NCBI GenBank assembly: GCA_913775265.1
Contig: CAJYJH010000098.1
Location: 1 to 57,530, forward strand
Source: an uncultured Mucilaginibacter sp.
GTDB taxonomy: Bacteria > Bacteroidota > Bacteroidia > Sphingobacteriales > Sphingobacteriaceae
Length of the DNA stretch: 57,530 nt
Reading direction: 5' to 3'
A model generated the notes under the pieces. The model saw nothing but the letters and a program-made list of their open reading frames with translations, was not told the origin of the DNA and ran no database searches. Below, piece by piece: positions 42,061-50,205 of the stretch. Position 1 is the stretch's first letter. Every line of letters begins with the position of its first letter. The position numbers were made by a program, and so were the translations under genes.

Positions 42061-44150
42061 ATATCAGGACCAATATATTATTAAGGGTATACCTGGCATT
42101 TGGGTTGATTGTGGTGTTGGCTGGTGCGGTGTTTACTAAGCTTTGCTATTTGCAGTTTGCTCAAGGTAAAAAATGGAAAGCTATGGCCGATAGCTTGTCT
42201 GTTAAGTACGTAAATGTTGACGCTGCACGCGGCAATATTTTTGCCGTTGATGGCAGTTTGCTGGCCACCTCGGTGCCGGAATACGAATTGCACATGGATA
42301 TGTTGGCCGGTGGTATTGCGGCCGACACGGTTTTTTATGATAAGGTAGATTCACTGGCTGCAAAAATGTCGCAATTTTTTGGCGATCGTTCTGCCCGCGA
42401 ATATTCGATGATATTGCGCGAGGCTCGTCGTGATAGCTCGCGCTACCAATTAATTCGTCGTAAGGTGTCTTACCAGGATCTGAAAAAGATCCGTCAGTTC
42501 CCGATTTTTAAATTGGGCAGGTATAAAGGCGGATTGATTGTGGTACAGCAGAACAAGCGCATTTTGCCTTTCCGCTCGCTGGCTGCCCGTACTATCGGCT
42601 ACAAAAATGAAAATGTTAAAAATCCGGTAGGATTGGAAGGTGCTTATTCCGAATATATACAAGGGCAAACCGGTAAACGTTTAATGCAGCGTATAGCTGG
42701 TGGTGTTTGGATGCCGGTAAACCAGGAAGAGGAAATTGCACCTAAAGAGGGTGCTGATATTATTTCGACGATTGATGTAAACTTTCAGGATGTGGTGCAA
42801 AATGCGCTGCAAAAACAAATGATTAAAAGTAACGCCGATCATGGCGCTGCTATTTTGATGGAAGTGCAAACCGGTGAGATTCGTGCGGTGGCTAACTATA
42901 GCAAAGTTGCACCCGGTGAGTATAAGGAGAAATTTAATTACGCTATTGCCGGTAACCAGGATCCGGGTTCGACATTTAAAATTGTTTCATACCTGGCGTT
43001 GCTTGAGGATAAATTGGTAGATACCAACACTATGGTAGGCACCGGCAATTATCCAATTAAGGGGCATACTATTAAAGATTCGCACGGAAGTATTGGAGTG
43101 GTAACCGTTAAAAAGGCGTTTGAAGAGTCATCAAACGCTGCGGTTGCCTATTTAGTTGATAAAAATTACCATAATGACCAGGCTAAGTTTACCGATCACT
43201 TATACGAGTGGGGTTTAAACGAAAAGCTGGACCTGCAAATTCCGGGTGAGGCAAAGCCGGTAGTGAAAAACCCGAAAAACAAAAGCTGGAACAAAAACAT
43301 GTCGTTACCGCAGATGGCTTACGGTTACGAAATGCAATTAACGCCGTTAAAAATGCTTTCGTTCTACAATGCTATTGCTAACAATGGTAAATATATTGCG
43401 CCGATTTTTGTACGCGAGATCCGGAGATTAGGTAGCCCGGTTGAACAGTTTAAAGCCCGCGTTATCAATAATAAAATTTGCTCTGACGTCACCCTAAAGA
43501 AAATGCAGGAGATGATGGAAGGGGTAATTATTGAAGGTACCGGTAAAAGAATTATTTATAACCCGCTCTACCGCATTGCCGGTAAATCAGGTACTGCACA
43601 GGTTGCTGATGCTAATAAAGGTTACAAAGCCAGACGTCAGTACCAGGCATCGTTTGCCGGATACTTTCCGGCCGATAAGCCTAAATATTCGTTGATCGTG
43701 GTAGTAAACGACCCTAAAAATGGTTACTACGGCGCCGAGGTTGCAGGTCCGGTGTTCAGAGAAATTGCCGACAAGGTTTACTCGAGCGATCTGGAAATGC
43801 ACCAAAACCTGCCATCGCATTATGTAGGCAATACACAACTACCACAGGTGAAAACCGGTAACATGCGGGCTTTACAACAAGTGTATCACCAATTAGGTGT
43901 TAAACCGCTGTTTGCCGCAAATGCGCCTCGCTCAGCCGATACCAGCAACGGCATTGCACCACAAGAAATTAAATATAAAAAAGGCACGGTACCAACCGTA
44001 ACCGGCATGACACTGAGTGATGCCTTATACGTATTGGGTAACGCCGGATATAAAACAGCAGTACGTGGTAGCGGCGTAGTAGCACATCAATCGGTAACAG
44101 GTGGAAGTATGATTCCGAAAGGAGCAAAAATAACTTTAGAACTACAATGA
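42057..44150 (+). CDS. ftsI: Division transpeptidase PBP3/FtsI with C-terminal PASTA domain
   Basis: 697 residues. An N-terminal membrane anchor (VYLAFGLIVVLAGAVFTKL), a dimerisation domain, then the transpeptidase. Catalytic motifs: Ser305-x-x-Lys308 in DPGSTFKIVS, SxN at 358-360 (ESSNAAV), and KSGTAQ at Lys510. A PASTA-like segment follows from about residue 640 (GTVPTVTGMTLSDALYVLGN). The enzyme cross-links septal peptidoglycan and is the target of beta-lactams. The PASTA module is normal for Bacteroidota but absent in E. coli FtsI. Confidence 0.95.
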   Translation: MNIRTNILLRVYLAFGLIVVLAGAVFTKLCYLQFAQGKKWKAMADSLSVKYVNVDAARGNIFAVDGSLLATSVPEYELHMDMLAGGIAADTVFYDKVDSLAAKMSQFFGDRSAREYSMILREARRDSSRYQLIRRKVSYQDLKKIRQFPIFKLGRYKGGLIVVQQNKRILPFRSLAARTIGYKNENVKNPVGLEGAYSEYIQGQTGKRLMQRIAGGVWMPVNQEEEIAPKEGADIISTIDVNFQDVVQNALQKQMIKSNADHGAAILMEVQTGEIRAVANYSKVAPGEYKEKFNYAIAGNQDPGSTFKIVSYLALLEDKLVDTNTMVGTGNYPIKGHTIKDSHGSIGVVTVKKAFEESSNAAVAYLVDKNYHNDQAKFTDHLYEWGLNEKLDLQIPGEAKPVVKNPKNKSWNKNMSLPQMAYGYEMQLTPLKMLSFYNAIANNGKYIAPIFVREIRRLGSPVEQFKARVINNKICSDVTLKKMQEMMEGVIIEGTGKRIIYNPLYRIAGKSGTAQVADANKGYKARRQYQASFAGYFPADKPKYSLIVVVNDPKNGYYGAEVAGPVFREIADKVYSSDLEMHQNLPSHYVGNTQLPQVKTGNMRALQQVYHQLGVKPLFAANAPRSADTSNGIAPQEIKYKKGTVPTVTGMTLSDALYVLGNAGYKTAVRGSGVVAHQSVTGGSMIPKGAKITLELQ

Positions 44151-45604
44151 GATTATTAAGCGACATACTCGAGGGCCTGGCCTTTACCGAACTTCAGGGT
44201 GCTGCTGATGTGGAGATCACCAACATTGTGTTCGATTCGCGCAAAGTAGTACCGGGATCGCTTTTTGTAGCTGTGCGCGGCACCGCCGTAGATGGGCATG
44301 ATTACATCGAGCAGGCGGTTAAAGATGGCGCCGTTGTAGTGATTTGTGAAGATTTGCCCGGCCATACTGCTGAAGAAGCTGATTACCTAATGGTAGCTAA
44401 CTCGGCTGCTGCTTTGGCTGTATTGGCTTCCAATTTTTATGATAATCCGTCTGCTAAATTAAAGCTGGTAGGGGTAACCGGTACAAACGGTAAAACCACC
44501 ACCGCTACCTTGTTATACCAATTGTTCCGCGATTTGGGTTATAAATGTGGTTTACTATCAACGGTAGAAAATCAGATTAACGGTAAGATTATTCCGTCCA
44601 CCCACACCACACCCGATCCGGTTGCTTTAAACGAGTTGCTTAGTCAAATGGTTAACTCAGGTTGTGATTATTGCTTTATGGAAGTAAGCTCGCATTCGGT
44701 TGCACAGCACCGGGTAGACGGCTTAACTTTTGCCGGCGGTATATTTTCCAATTTAACACACGATCATCTCGATTATCATAAAACCTTCGACAGCTATTTA
44801 AAAGCTAAAAAAGGCTTTTTTGATATGCTGCCTAAAACTGCATTTGCCCTTACCAATGCCGACGATAAAAACGGCAATGTAATGTTGCAAAATACAAAAG
44901 CCACCAAAAAAACTTATGGCCTCAAAAACATGGCCGATTTTAAAGTGAAAATACTGGAAAATCAGTTTGGGGGATTATTGCTTAATGTAGATGGCGATGA
45001 GGCATGGTTTAAAATGGTAGGCAGCTTTAATGCTTATAATTTACTGGCAGTATATGCTACGGCAGTATTGTTAGGTCAGGAAAAACATAAAGTACTTACC
45101 AGCCTGAGCAAATTGCAAGGGGCCGAAGGTCGTTTTGATTATACCATATCTCCAAATCAGATTATTGGTATTGTAGATTACGCTCATACACCTGATGCCG
45201 TACAAAATGTGCTGAACACGGTGCATGATATTCGTAAAGGTAACGAGAAAGTTATCACTTTAATTGGCTGTGGTGGCGACCGTGATAAAACCAAACGTCC
45301 GGTAATGGCCAAAACGGCTTGCGATTGGAGCGACAAGGTAATCCTGACCTCTGATAATCCACGTTCGGAAGACCCGGCGCAAATTATCCGTGATATGGAA
45401 GCCGGTGTCGACCCTTCAAACCAGCGTAAAACAATCAGTATTGTTGATCGCCGTGAGGCCATCAAAACTGCTGTACACCTGGCCCAGCCTGGCGATATTA
45501 TTGTGTTAGCCGGCAAAGGCCACGAAAAATACCAGGAGATTAATGGTGTTAAAAACCATTTTGACGATAAAGAAGAATTGTTGGCAGCATTCGCAAAAGC
45601 GTAA
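44147..45604 (+). CDS. murE: UDP-N-acetylmuramoyl-L-alanyl-D-glutamate--2,6-diaminopimelate ligase
   Basis: 485 residues. It adds the third residue of the peptidoglycan stem peptide. ATP-binding GVTGTNGKTTTATLL; the carbamylated-lysine region and THDHLDYHKTF follow. SDNPRSEDP carries the DNPR motif that selects meso-diaminopimelate over lysine. It starts within ATGA of the ftsI stop. Its TAA stop is directly followed by the family A repeat arm of the inserted cassette. Confidence 0.96.
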   Translation: MRLLSDILEGLAFTELQGAADVEITNIVFDSRKVVPGSLFVAVRGTAVDGHDYIEQAVKDGAVVVICEDLPGHTAEEADYLMVANSAAALAVLASNFYDNPSAKLKLVGVTGTNGKTTTATLLYQLFRDLGYKCGLLSTVENQINGKIIPSTHTTPDPVALNELLSQMVNSGCDYCFMEVSSHSVAQHRVDGLTFAGGIFSNLTHDHLDYHKTFDSYLKAKKGFFDMLPKTAFALTNADDKNGNVMLQNTKATKKTYGLKNMADFKVKILENQFGGLLLNVDGDEAWFKMVGSFNAYNLLAVYATAVLLGQEKHKVLTSLSKLQGAEGRFDYTISPNQIIGIVDYAHTPDAVQNVLNTVHDIRKGNEKVITLIGCGGDRDKTKRPVMAKTACDWSDKVILTSDNPRSEDPAQIIRDMEAGVDPSNQRKTISIVDRREAIKTAVHLAQPGDIIVLAGKGHEKYQEINGVKNHFDDKEELLAAFAKA

Positions 45605-45608
45605 AATG

Positions 45609-45641
45609 ATGTGCAGATGTGCAAGTATGCAGATGTGCAAA
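45609..45641 (+). repeat. Family A repeat arm, left side of the four-helix-bundle cassette
   Basis: The arm reads ATGTGCAG, ATGTGCAA, GTATGCAG, ATGTGCAA in 8-base steps. It begins 5 bases after the murE stop. It is in the opposite orientation to the two arms on the right of the gene and matches the left arm at 25951. Confidence 0.85.
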
Positions 45642-45690
45642 TAATTGAATGAGTAAATATAATAGAATTAGGGAAATGATGAAATGATTT

Positions 45691-46032
45691 ATGGAGTGTA
45701 AGCCAAATCTGATTGTGGATATGACGTTTAGCTTTTCGTTGAGTATAATACAATTTACTGAGTTGCTCGAATCAAAACGGAAATTCAACATGGCCAATCA
45801 ACTTTTCAGATGCGGAACATCAATAGGGGCTAATGTACGTGAAGCACAGGGAGCAGAAAGTAAAGTTGATTTTAGGCACAAATGTAAGATCGCTTATAAA
45901 GAAGCAGAAGAAACTTGTTACTGGTTAATGCTTTGCGAAAAAGCTGAAAATTATCCATTTGATGAACAAATGCTGAAGGATATACAAAGCATAATAAAAG
46001 TATTAGGAAAAATTATATCATCAACAAAGTAA
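45691..46032 (+). CDS. Four-helix-bundle protein (S23 / 23S rRNA intervening-sequence-protein-like)
   Basis: 113 residues. The diagnostic segment QLFRCGTSIGANVREAQGAE followed by KVDFRHKCKIAYKEAEETCY and WLMLCEKA is that of the S23/IVP four-helix-bundle family, whose members are encoded in 23S rRNA intervening sequences or as free genes in Bacteroidota. They form barrel-like pentamers and are related in fold to Avd of diversity-generating retroelements; their free-standing role is unknown. It interrupts the dcw cluster between murE and mraY, is AT-richer than its neighbours, and is flanked by inverted family A repeats, so it appears to be an inserted cassette. Confidence 0.88.
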   Translation: MECKPNLIVDMTFSFSLSIIQFTELLESKRKFNMANQLFRCGTSIGANVREAQGAESKVDFRHKCKIAYKEAEETCYWLMLCEKAENYPFDEQMLKDIQSIIKVLGKIISSTK

Positions 46033-46053
46033 GAATAAACCTGTAGTTGAGCT

Positions 46054-46149
46054 CATTTGCATATACGCACATCTGCACACCTGCACATTAAGATAAGTTA
46101 ACCACAGATAGGCATCTGCACATACGCACATTTGCACATCTGCACATTT
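46054..46149 (-). repeat. Two family A repeat arms, right side of the four-helix-bundle cassette
   Basis: Arm one spans 46054-46088 and arm two 46112-46147, both made of GCACATCT/GCACATAC-type 8-base units and inverted with respect to the arm at 45609. The outer end, reverse-complemented, reads TAAAATGTGCAGATGTGCAA, nearly the same as the left outer end TAAAATGATGTGCAGATGTG. The mraY start is 8 bases beyond. Confidence 0.85.
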
Positions 46150-46156
46150 TAAAAAT

Positions 46157-47398
46157 ATGCTCTATTACCTGTTTAGTTATTTGGATCGCAATTACAATAT
46201 TCCTGGTGCAGGGGTATTTCAGTATTTGACGTTCCGTATGGCTATGGCGGTTATCGTGTCGCTGGTAGTAACCACTGTTTGGGGGCGCCGGCTAATCGAT
46301 TATCTGCGTTTTAAGCAGGTAGGCGAAACCGTGCGTAACCTTGGCTTAGAAGGTCAGATGCAAAAGGCCGGTACGCCAACTATGGGTGGTATCATCATTT
46401 TGTTGGGCATATTAGTGCCAACATTGTTGTTCGCCAAATTAGACAACATCTACATCATCTTGATGCTGGTAACTACCGTATGGTTAGGTGCAATAGGCTT
46501 TTTAGATGACTACATTAAAGTATTTAAGAAGAATAAAGAGGGCTTAGCAGGCAGGTTTAAAATTACCGGCCAGGTAAGTTTGGCTGTTATTGTTGGCTGG
46601 ACCATGTACTTTAACCACGACATTACGATGCGGCAGGAAGTAAAGCTTCCGGTAAAGTATGATGCTCCGGTAAGCTATCATTTAAAAAATAACGTTCCGA
46701 TCTACACCCAGGATATTAAGTCAACTAAAACCACTGTACCTTTTTACAAGAACAACGAGTTTGATTACGGTAAGGTACTTAGTTTTTTAGGTGCCGGTTC
46801 AGAACGATATTCATTGGTAGTTTTCATGTTCTTCGTAATCATGATCATCACGTTTATATCCAACGGTGCTAACATTACTGATGGTATTGATGGTCTGGCT
46901 ACCGGAACCTCGGGTATTATAGGCATTACACTGGCCATACTGGCTTATGTATCGGGTAATGTTATTGTAGCCGATTATCTAAACATCATGTACCTGCCTA
47001 ACTCGGGCGAGTTGGTGATTTTTGCCGGTGCCTTTGTAGGTGCATGTGTGGGCTTTTTGTGGTATAATTCATTCCCTGCACAAGTATTTATGGGTGATAC
47101 TGGTAGCTTGGCTATTGGCGGTATCATCGCTGTATTTGCGATACTAATCCGTAAGGAATTATTACTGCCATTACTCTGCGGAATTTTTGTGGTCGAGAAC
47201 GCTTCCGTGATTATGCAGGTGAGCTGGTTTAAGTATACCAAGAAGAGGTTTGGTGAAGGCCGCCGTATATTCCTGATGGCGCCGTTGCATCACCATTATC
47301 AAAAAAGAGGTTTTCACGAAGCGAAAATTGTAACCCGGTTTTGGATCATTTGTATCCTGCTGGCTATTATAACAATTATCACTTTAAAATTGAGATAA
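46157..47398 (+). CDS. mraY: Phospho-N-acetylmuramoyl-pentapeptide-transferase
   Basis: 413 residues, about 50 longer than the E. coli enzyme. It transfers phospho-MurNAc-pentapeptide to undecaprenyl phosphate (lipid I). About ten transmembrane helices; catalytic aspartates in IGFLDDYIKVFKKN and ITDGIDGLATGTS; FLMAPLHHHYQKRGFHE is the cytoplasmic HHH loop. The extra length is a soluble insertion around residues 155-205 (VKYDAPVSYHLKNNVPIYTQ), common in Bacteroidota. The start lies just after the cassette repeat. Confidence 0.96.
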   Translation: MLYYLFSYLDRNYNIPGAGVFQYLTFRMAMAVIVSLVVTTVWGRRLIDYLRFKQVGETVRNLGLEGQMQKAGTPTMGGIIILLGILVPTLLFAKLDNIYIILMLVTTVWLGAIGFLDDYIKVFKKNKEGLAGRFKITGQVSLAVIVGWTMYFNHDITMRQEVKLPVKYDAPVSYHLKNNVPIYTQDIKSTKTTVPFYKNNEFDYGKVLSFLGAGSERYSLVVFMFFVIMIITFISNGANITDGIDGLATGTSGIIGITLAILAYVSGNVIVADYLNIMYLPNSGELVIFAGAFVGACVGFLWYNSFPAQVFMGDTGSLAIGGIIAVFAILIRKELLLPLLCGIFVVENASVIMQVSWFKYTKKRFGEGRRIFLMAPLHHHYQKRGFHEAKIVTRFWIICILLAIITIITLKLR

Positions 47399-47403
47399 CC
47401 GCC

Positions 47404-47431
47404 CAGCCCCCCCAACCCCCTAAAGGGGGAG
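47404..47431 (-). repeat. C-rich palindrome (family B), left unit of the murD leader pair
   Basis: The unit has CCCCCCC, then CCCCCTAAAGGGGG, six bases after the mraY stop. Its reverse complement matches the unit at 47499-47523 almost base for base (TCCCCCTT-AGGGGGT-GGGGGG). The pair could form a long stem that encloses the murD ribosome-binding site and start codon. Confidence 0.8.
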
Positions 47432-47465
47432 TAGAAGAAAGAATATAAGAGAGAGCATAAATTAA

Positions 47466-48854
47466 ATGAACGAAACAAATAACATATCTGCTGCTAATCT
47501 CCCCCTTCAGGGGGTAGGGGGGCGTTTAGTTGTGCTCGGCGCCGGCGAAAGCGGTGCGGGTGCAGCTTACCTGGCCCAACAGAAGGGGTATGAGGTATTT
47601 GTTTCTGATTTTGGCGCTATTGCCGACAAATACAAAGCTCAGTTACAGGCTTGGGGCATTCGCTTTGAAGAAAAGCAGCATACCGAAGCTGAAATCTTTG
47701 AGGCGGTTGAGGTTATTAAAAGCCCGGGGATTCCTGAGAAGGCGCCTATCATAAAAGCCTTGCGCGAACGTAATATTCCGGTGATTTCGGAGATTGAATT
47801 TGCCGGGCGTTACACCAAAGCTAATATCATTGGTATAACAGGTTCTAACGGCAAAACTACCACCACTAGCCTTACTTATCATATCCTGAAAAACGCAGGG
47901 TTGAATGTGGGTTTGGCGGGTAACATCGGTAAAAGCTTTGCCTACCAGGTGGCTACCGAAAACTTTGACCACTATGTATTGGAGCTAAGCAGCTTTATGC
48001 TGGATGATATGTACCAGTTCAGGGTAAACATTGCTGTGCTACTTAACATCACGCCCGATCATCTGGATCGTTATGATTATAAAATGCAAAACTATGCTGA
48101 CAGCAAGTTTCGCATTGTGCAGAATCAAACTACGGACGACTACTTTATTTACTGTGCCGACGATGCTGAGACGCAAAAAGGTATGGCATCGCGCAGTTTC
48201 GCAGCTCAGTTGCTGCCATTTTCTATTAACAAAGCACTACCGTTGGGAGCGTATCTCGACCACGAAAAACTAATTATAAATACACCAAACAACCATCTCG
48301 AAATGACTATCACCAAATTAGCCTTACAGGGTAAGCACAACATCTACAATTCAATGGCGTCCGGAATTGTGTCGAAAGTACTGGAATTGCGGAACGAGAA
48401 TATCCGTGAGAGCATGGGCGATTTCAAAAGCGTGCCACACCGTTTAGAGCACGTGGCCGACATTTCGGGCATCAGGTTTATTAACGACTCTAAAGCAACC
48501 AACGTAAACTCTACCTGGTACGCCTTAGAAAGTATGCCTGACAGCAAAGTGGTACTGATTTTAGGTGGTGTAGACAAAGGCAACGATTATAACGAATTAA
48601 CCGGCCTGATAAAAAATAAAGTAAAAGCTATTGTATGCCTGGGCATCAACAACCAGCGTATCCACGAAGCATTTGCCGACGAGGTAAAAACTATTGTAGA
48701 CACTACATCGGCTAAAGATGCGGTAGCTGCTGCTTACAAACTGGCTGTAAAAGGTGATACCGTGTTGTTATCACCTGCATGTGCCAGCTTCGATTTATTT
48801 AAAAACTACGAAGAGCGCGGCGACCAGTTTAAAGCAGCCGTAATGGAGCTTTAA
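47466..48854 (+). CDS. murD: UDP-N-acetylmuramoylalanine--D-glutamate ligase
   Basis: 462 residues. It adds D-glutamate to UDP-MurNAc-L-Ala. The Rossmann start is RLVVLGAGESGAGAAYLA, the ATP loop GITGSNGKTTTTSL, with NITPDHLDRYD and the C-terminal NDSKATNVNST motif. Residues 11-20 (NLPLQGVGGR) are encoded by a family B palindrome, so the N-terminus is about 10-15 residues longer than expected. No better start exists downstream: GTG 47532 would remove the first beta strand. Confidence 0.95.
   Translation: MNETNNISAANLPLQGVGGRLVVLGAGESGAGAAYLAQQKGYEVFVSDFGAIADKYKAQLQAWGIRFEEKQHTEAEIFEAVEVIKSPGIPEKAPIIKALRERNIPVISEIEFAGRYTKANIIGITGSNGKTTTTSLTYHILKNAGLNVGLAGNIGKSFAYQVATENFDHYVLELSSFMLDDMYQFRVNIAVLLNITPDHLDRYDYKMQNYADSKFRIVQNQTTDDYFIYCADDAETQKGMASRSFAAQLLPFSINKALPLGAYLDHEKLIINTPNNHLEMTITKLALQGKHNIYNSMASGIVSKVLELRNENIRESMGDFKSVPHRLEHVADISGIRFINDSKATNVNSTWYALESMPDSKVVLILGGVDKGNDYNELTGLIKNKVKAIVCLGINNQRIHEAFADEVKTIVDTTSAKDAVAAAYKLAVKGDTVLLSPACASFDLFKNYEERGDQFKAAVMEL
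47499..47523 (+). repeat. C-rich palindrome (family B) inside the murD reading frame
   Basis: CTCCCCCTTCAGGGGGTAGG then GGGGC lies within codons 12-20 of murD. It contains the palindrome CCCCCTTCAGGGGG and is the inverted partner of the unit at 47404-47431. Confidence 0.8.
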
Positions 48855-48870
48855 AGAAACTTAAGTTTGG

Positions 48871-48890
48871 CTGATTTTCTGAAAAATCAG
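48871..48890. other. Small hairpin in the murD-ftsW spacer
   Basis: CTGATTTT and AAAATCAG (48871-48878, 48883-48890) form an 8-bp stem with a CTGA loop. It is A/T-rich and followed by AAAGTCACG rather than a T-run, so termination is unlikely. The spacer is 118 bases and holds no gene. Confidence 0.35.
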
Positions 48891-48972
48891 AAAGTCACGC
48901 AATTGCATAAGAGGTAAGAGATAAAAAGAACGAGATAAGGTAACAGTCAGCTATAAAAGCAGATAAGATACG

Positions 48973-50148
48973 ATGCAACGAATTTTAAGTAAAACCAAAG
49001 GCGACCGGTGGATATGGTTAATTGTGATTGTGCTGTCGGTAATATCATTACTGGCCGTATACAGCTCAACCGGTACACTGGCTTATAAACAAGGTAAAGC
49101 AAACGAGACTTACTTGTTAAAGCACCTATTTATGATGGTGGGCGGTGTGGCTTTGATGTACATATCGCATAAGCTGGACTACCGGTATTATGCCGGTATT
49201 TCTAAGTTGCTGATGGCGATTACTATACCCTTGTTGTTGTATACGTTATTGTTTGGTAACCACGTAAATGATGCCAGCCGTTGGATAGCTATTCCGGGTA
49301 CAGGCTTAACTTTTCAAACCTCGGATTTGGCCAAACTGGCGCTGATTACTTACCTGGCTCGTACACTGTCGCGAAAACAGGAAAATATCAAGGATGTTAA
49401 ACAATCCTTTATCCCTATCATGGGCTCGGTTTGTGTAGTTTTTATCCTGATTGCCCTAGCCAACCTGTCAACCGCATTGATGCTTTTTGGTGTAAGCATC
49501 CTGTTATTGATCATTGGCCGCATTAGTGTAAAGCAAATTGCAGTAGTATGTTTGGCTGGTGCCGTGTTGCTTACTGGTGTAATCTTTTTAGGTCCGCGTC
49601 GTAAAACTTACGTGTCGCGTATCAACACGTTTTTACATCCCGAAAAGGCTAACGCCGATAAGTCGTTCCAGTCCGATCATGCCAAGATAGCTATTGCTAC
49701 CGGTGGGGTAATGGGTAAAGGGCCGGGTAACAGCACCGAGCGTAACTTTTTGCCTCACCCATATTCGGATTTTATTTATGCTACGATTATTGAAGAGTAT
49801 GGCCTGATGGGCGGCTTATTCATTATTGCGATTTATCTGTTTTTACTGTACCGATGTATAAAAATTGTAACCAAAGCTCCGAAAGCATTCGGGGCGCTAC
49901 TGGCGGCTGGGCTAAGTTTTAGCTTAACCATACAAGCGTTTGCCAACATGGCGGTTGCCGTAGGTTTAGGTCCGGTTACCGGTGTGCCGTTGCCCTTAGT
50001 AAGTATGGGCGGTACGTCCATCTTGTTCACCAGTGTAGCTTTCGGTATCATCCTTTCCGTAAGCCGTCACATTGACGAGAATGAAGCGAACAAGGGTAAA
50101 GAAGCCAATAAGAAAGTAGTAGTAGGGCAGATACTGGAAGTGGCGTAA
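48973..50148 (+). CDS. ftsW: Septal peptidoglycan polymerase FtsW (SEDS family)
   Basis: 391 residues with about ten transmembrane helices. SEDS signatures: YSSTGTLAYKQG near the start, the long extracellular loop with GNSTERNFLPHPYSDFIYAT and EEYGLMGG, and GLGPVTGVPLPLVSMGGTS near the end. It polymerises lipid II glycan strands with FtsI at the septum. RodA is the paralogue; position in the dcw cluster favours FtsW. Confidence 0.95.
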   Translation: MQRILSKTKGDRWIWLIVIVLSVISLLAVYSSTGTLAYKQGKANETYLLKHLFMMVGGVALMYISHKLDYRYYAGISKLLMAITIPLLLYTLLFGNHVNDASRWIAIPGTGLTFQTSDLAKLALITYLARTLSRKQENIKDVKQSFIPIMGSVCVVFILIALANLSTALMLFGVSILLLIIGRISVKQIAVVCLAGAVLLTGVIFLGPRRKTYVSRINTFLHPEKANADKSFQSDHAKIAIATGGVMGKGPGNSTERNFLPHPYSDFIYATIIEEYGLMGGLFIIAIYLFLLYRCIKIVTKAPKAFGALLAAGLSFSLTIQAFANMAVAVGLGPVTGVPLPLVSMGGTSILFTSVAFGIILSVSRHIDENEANKGKEANKKVVVGQILEVA

Positions 50149-50154
50149 GGGGAG

Positions 50155-50189
50155 AGAGCCAGGAGCCAAGAATTAAGAACCAAGAGTCA
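50155..50189 (+). repeat. Five tandem 7-nt units (family C) upstream of murG
   Basis: AGAGCCA, GGAGCCA, AGAATTA, AGAACCA and AGAGTCA follow one another without gap in the 57-base ftsW-murG spacer. The consensus is AGARYCA. Confidence 0.75.
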
Positions 50190-50205
50190 AAATATCAAGG
50201 AATAG

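Noticed and set aside
45184..45753. Minus-strand open frame of 189 codons over the end of murE and the cassette
   Set aside because: It is antisense to murE and the four-helix-bundle gene; part of its sequence is translated family A repeat. No motif is visible.
45691..46032. Intervening sequence of a 23S rRNA gene
   Set aside because: The protein belongs to the family found in such intervening sequences, but no rRNA sequence is adjacent; the gene lies between murE and mraY.
45691..46032. Accessory protein (Avd) of a diversity-generating retroelement
   Set aside because: The fold is related, but no reverse transcriptase and no template/variable repeat pair is present in the window.
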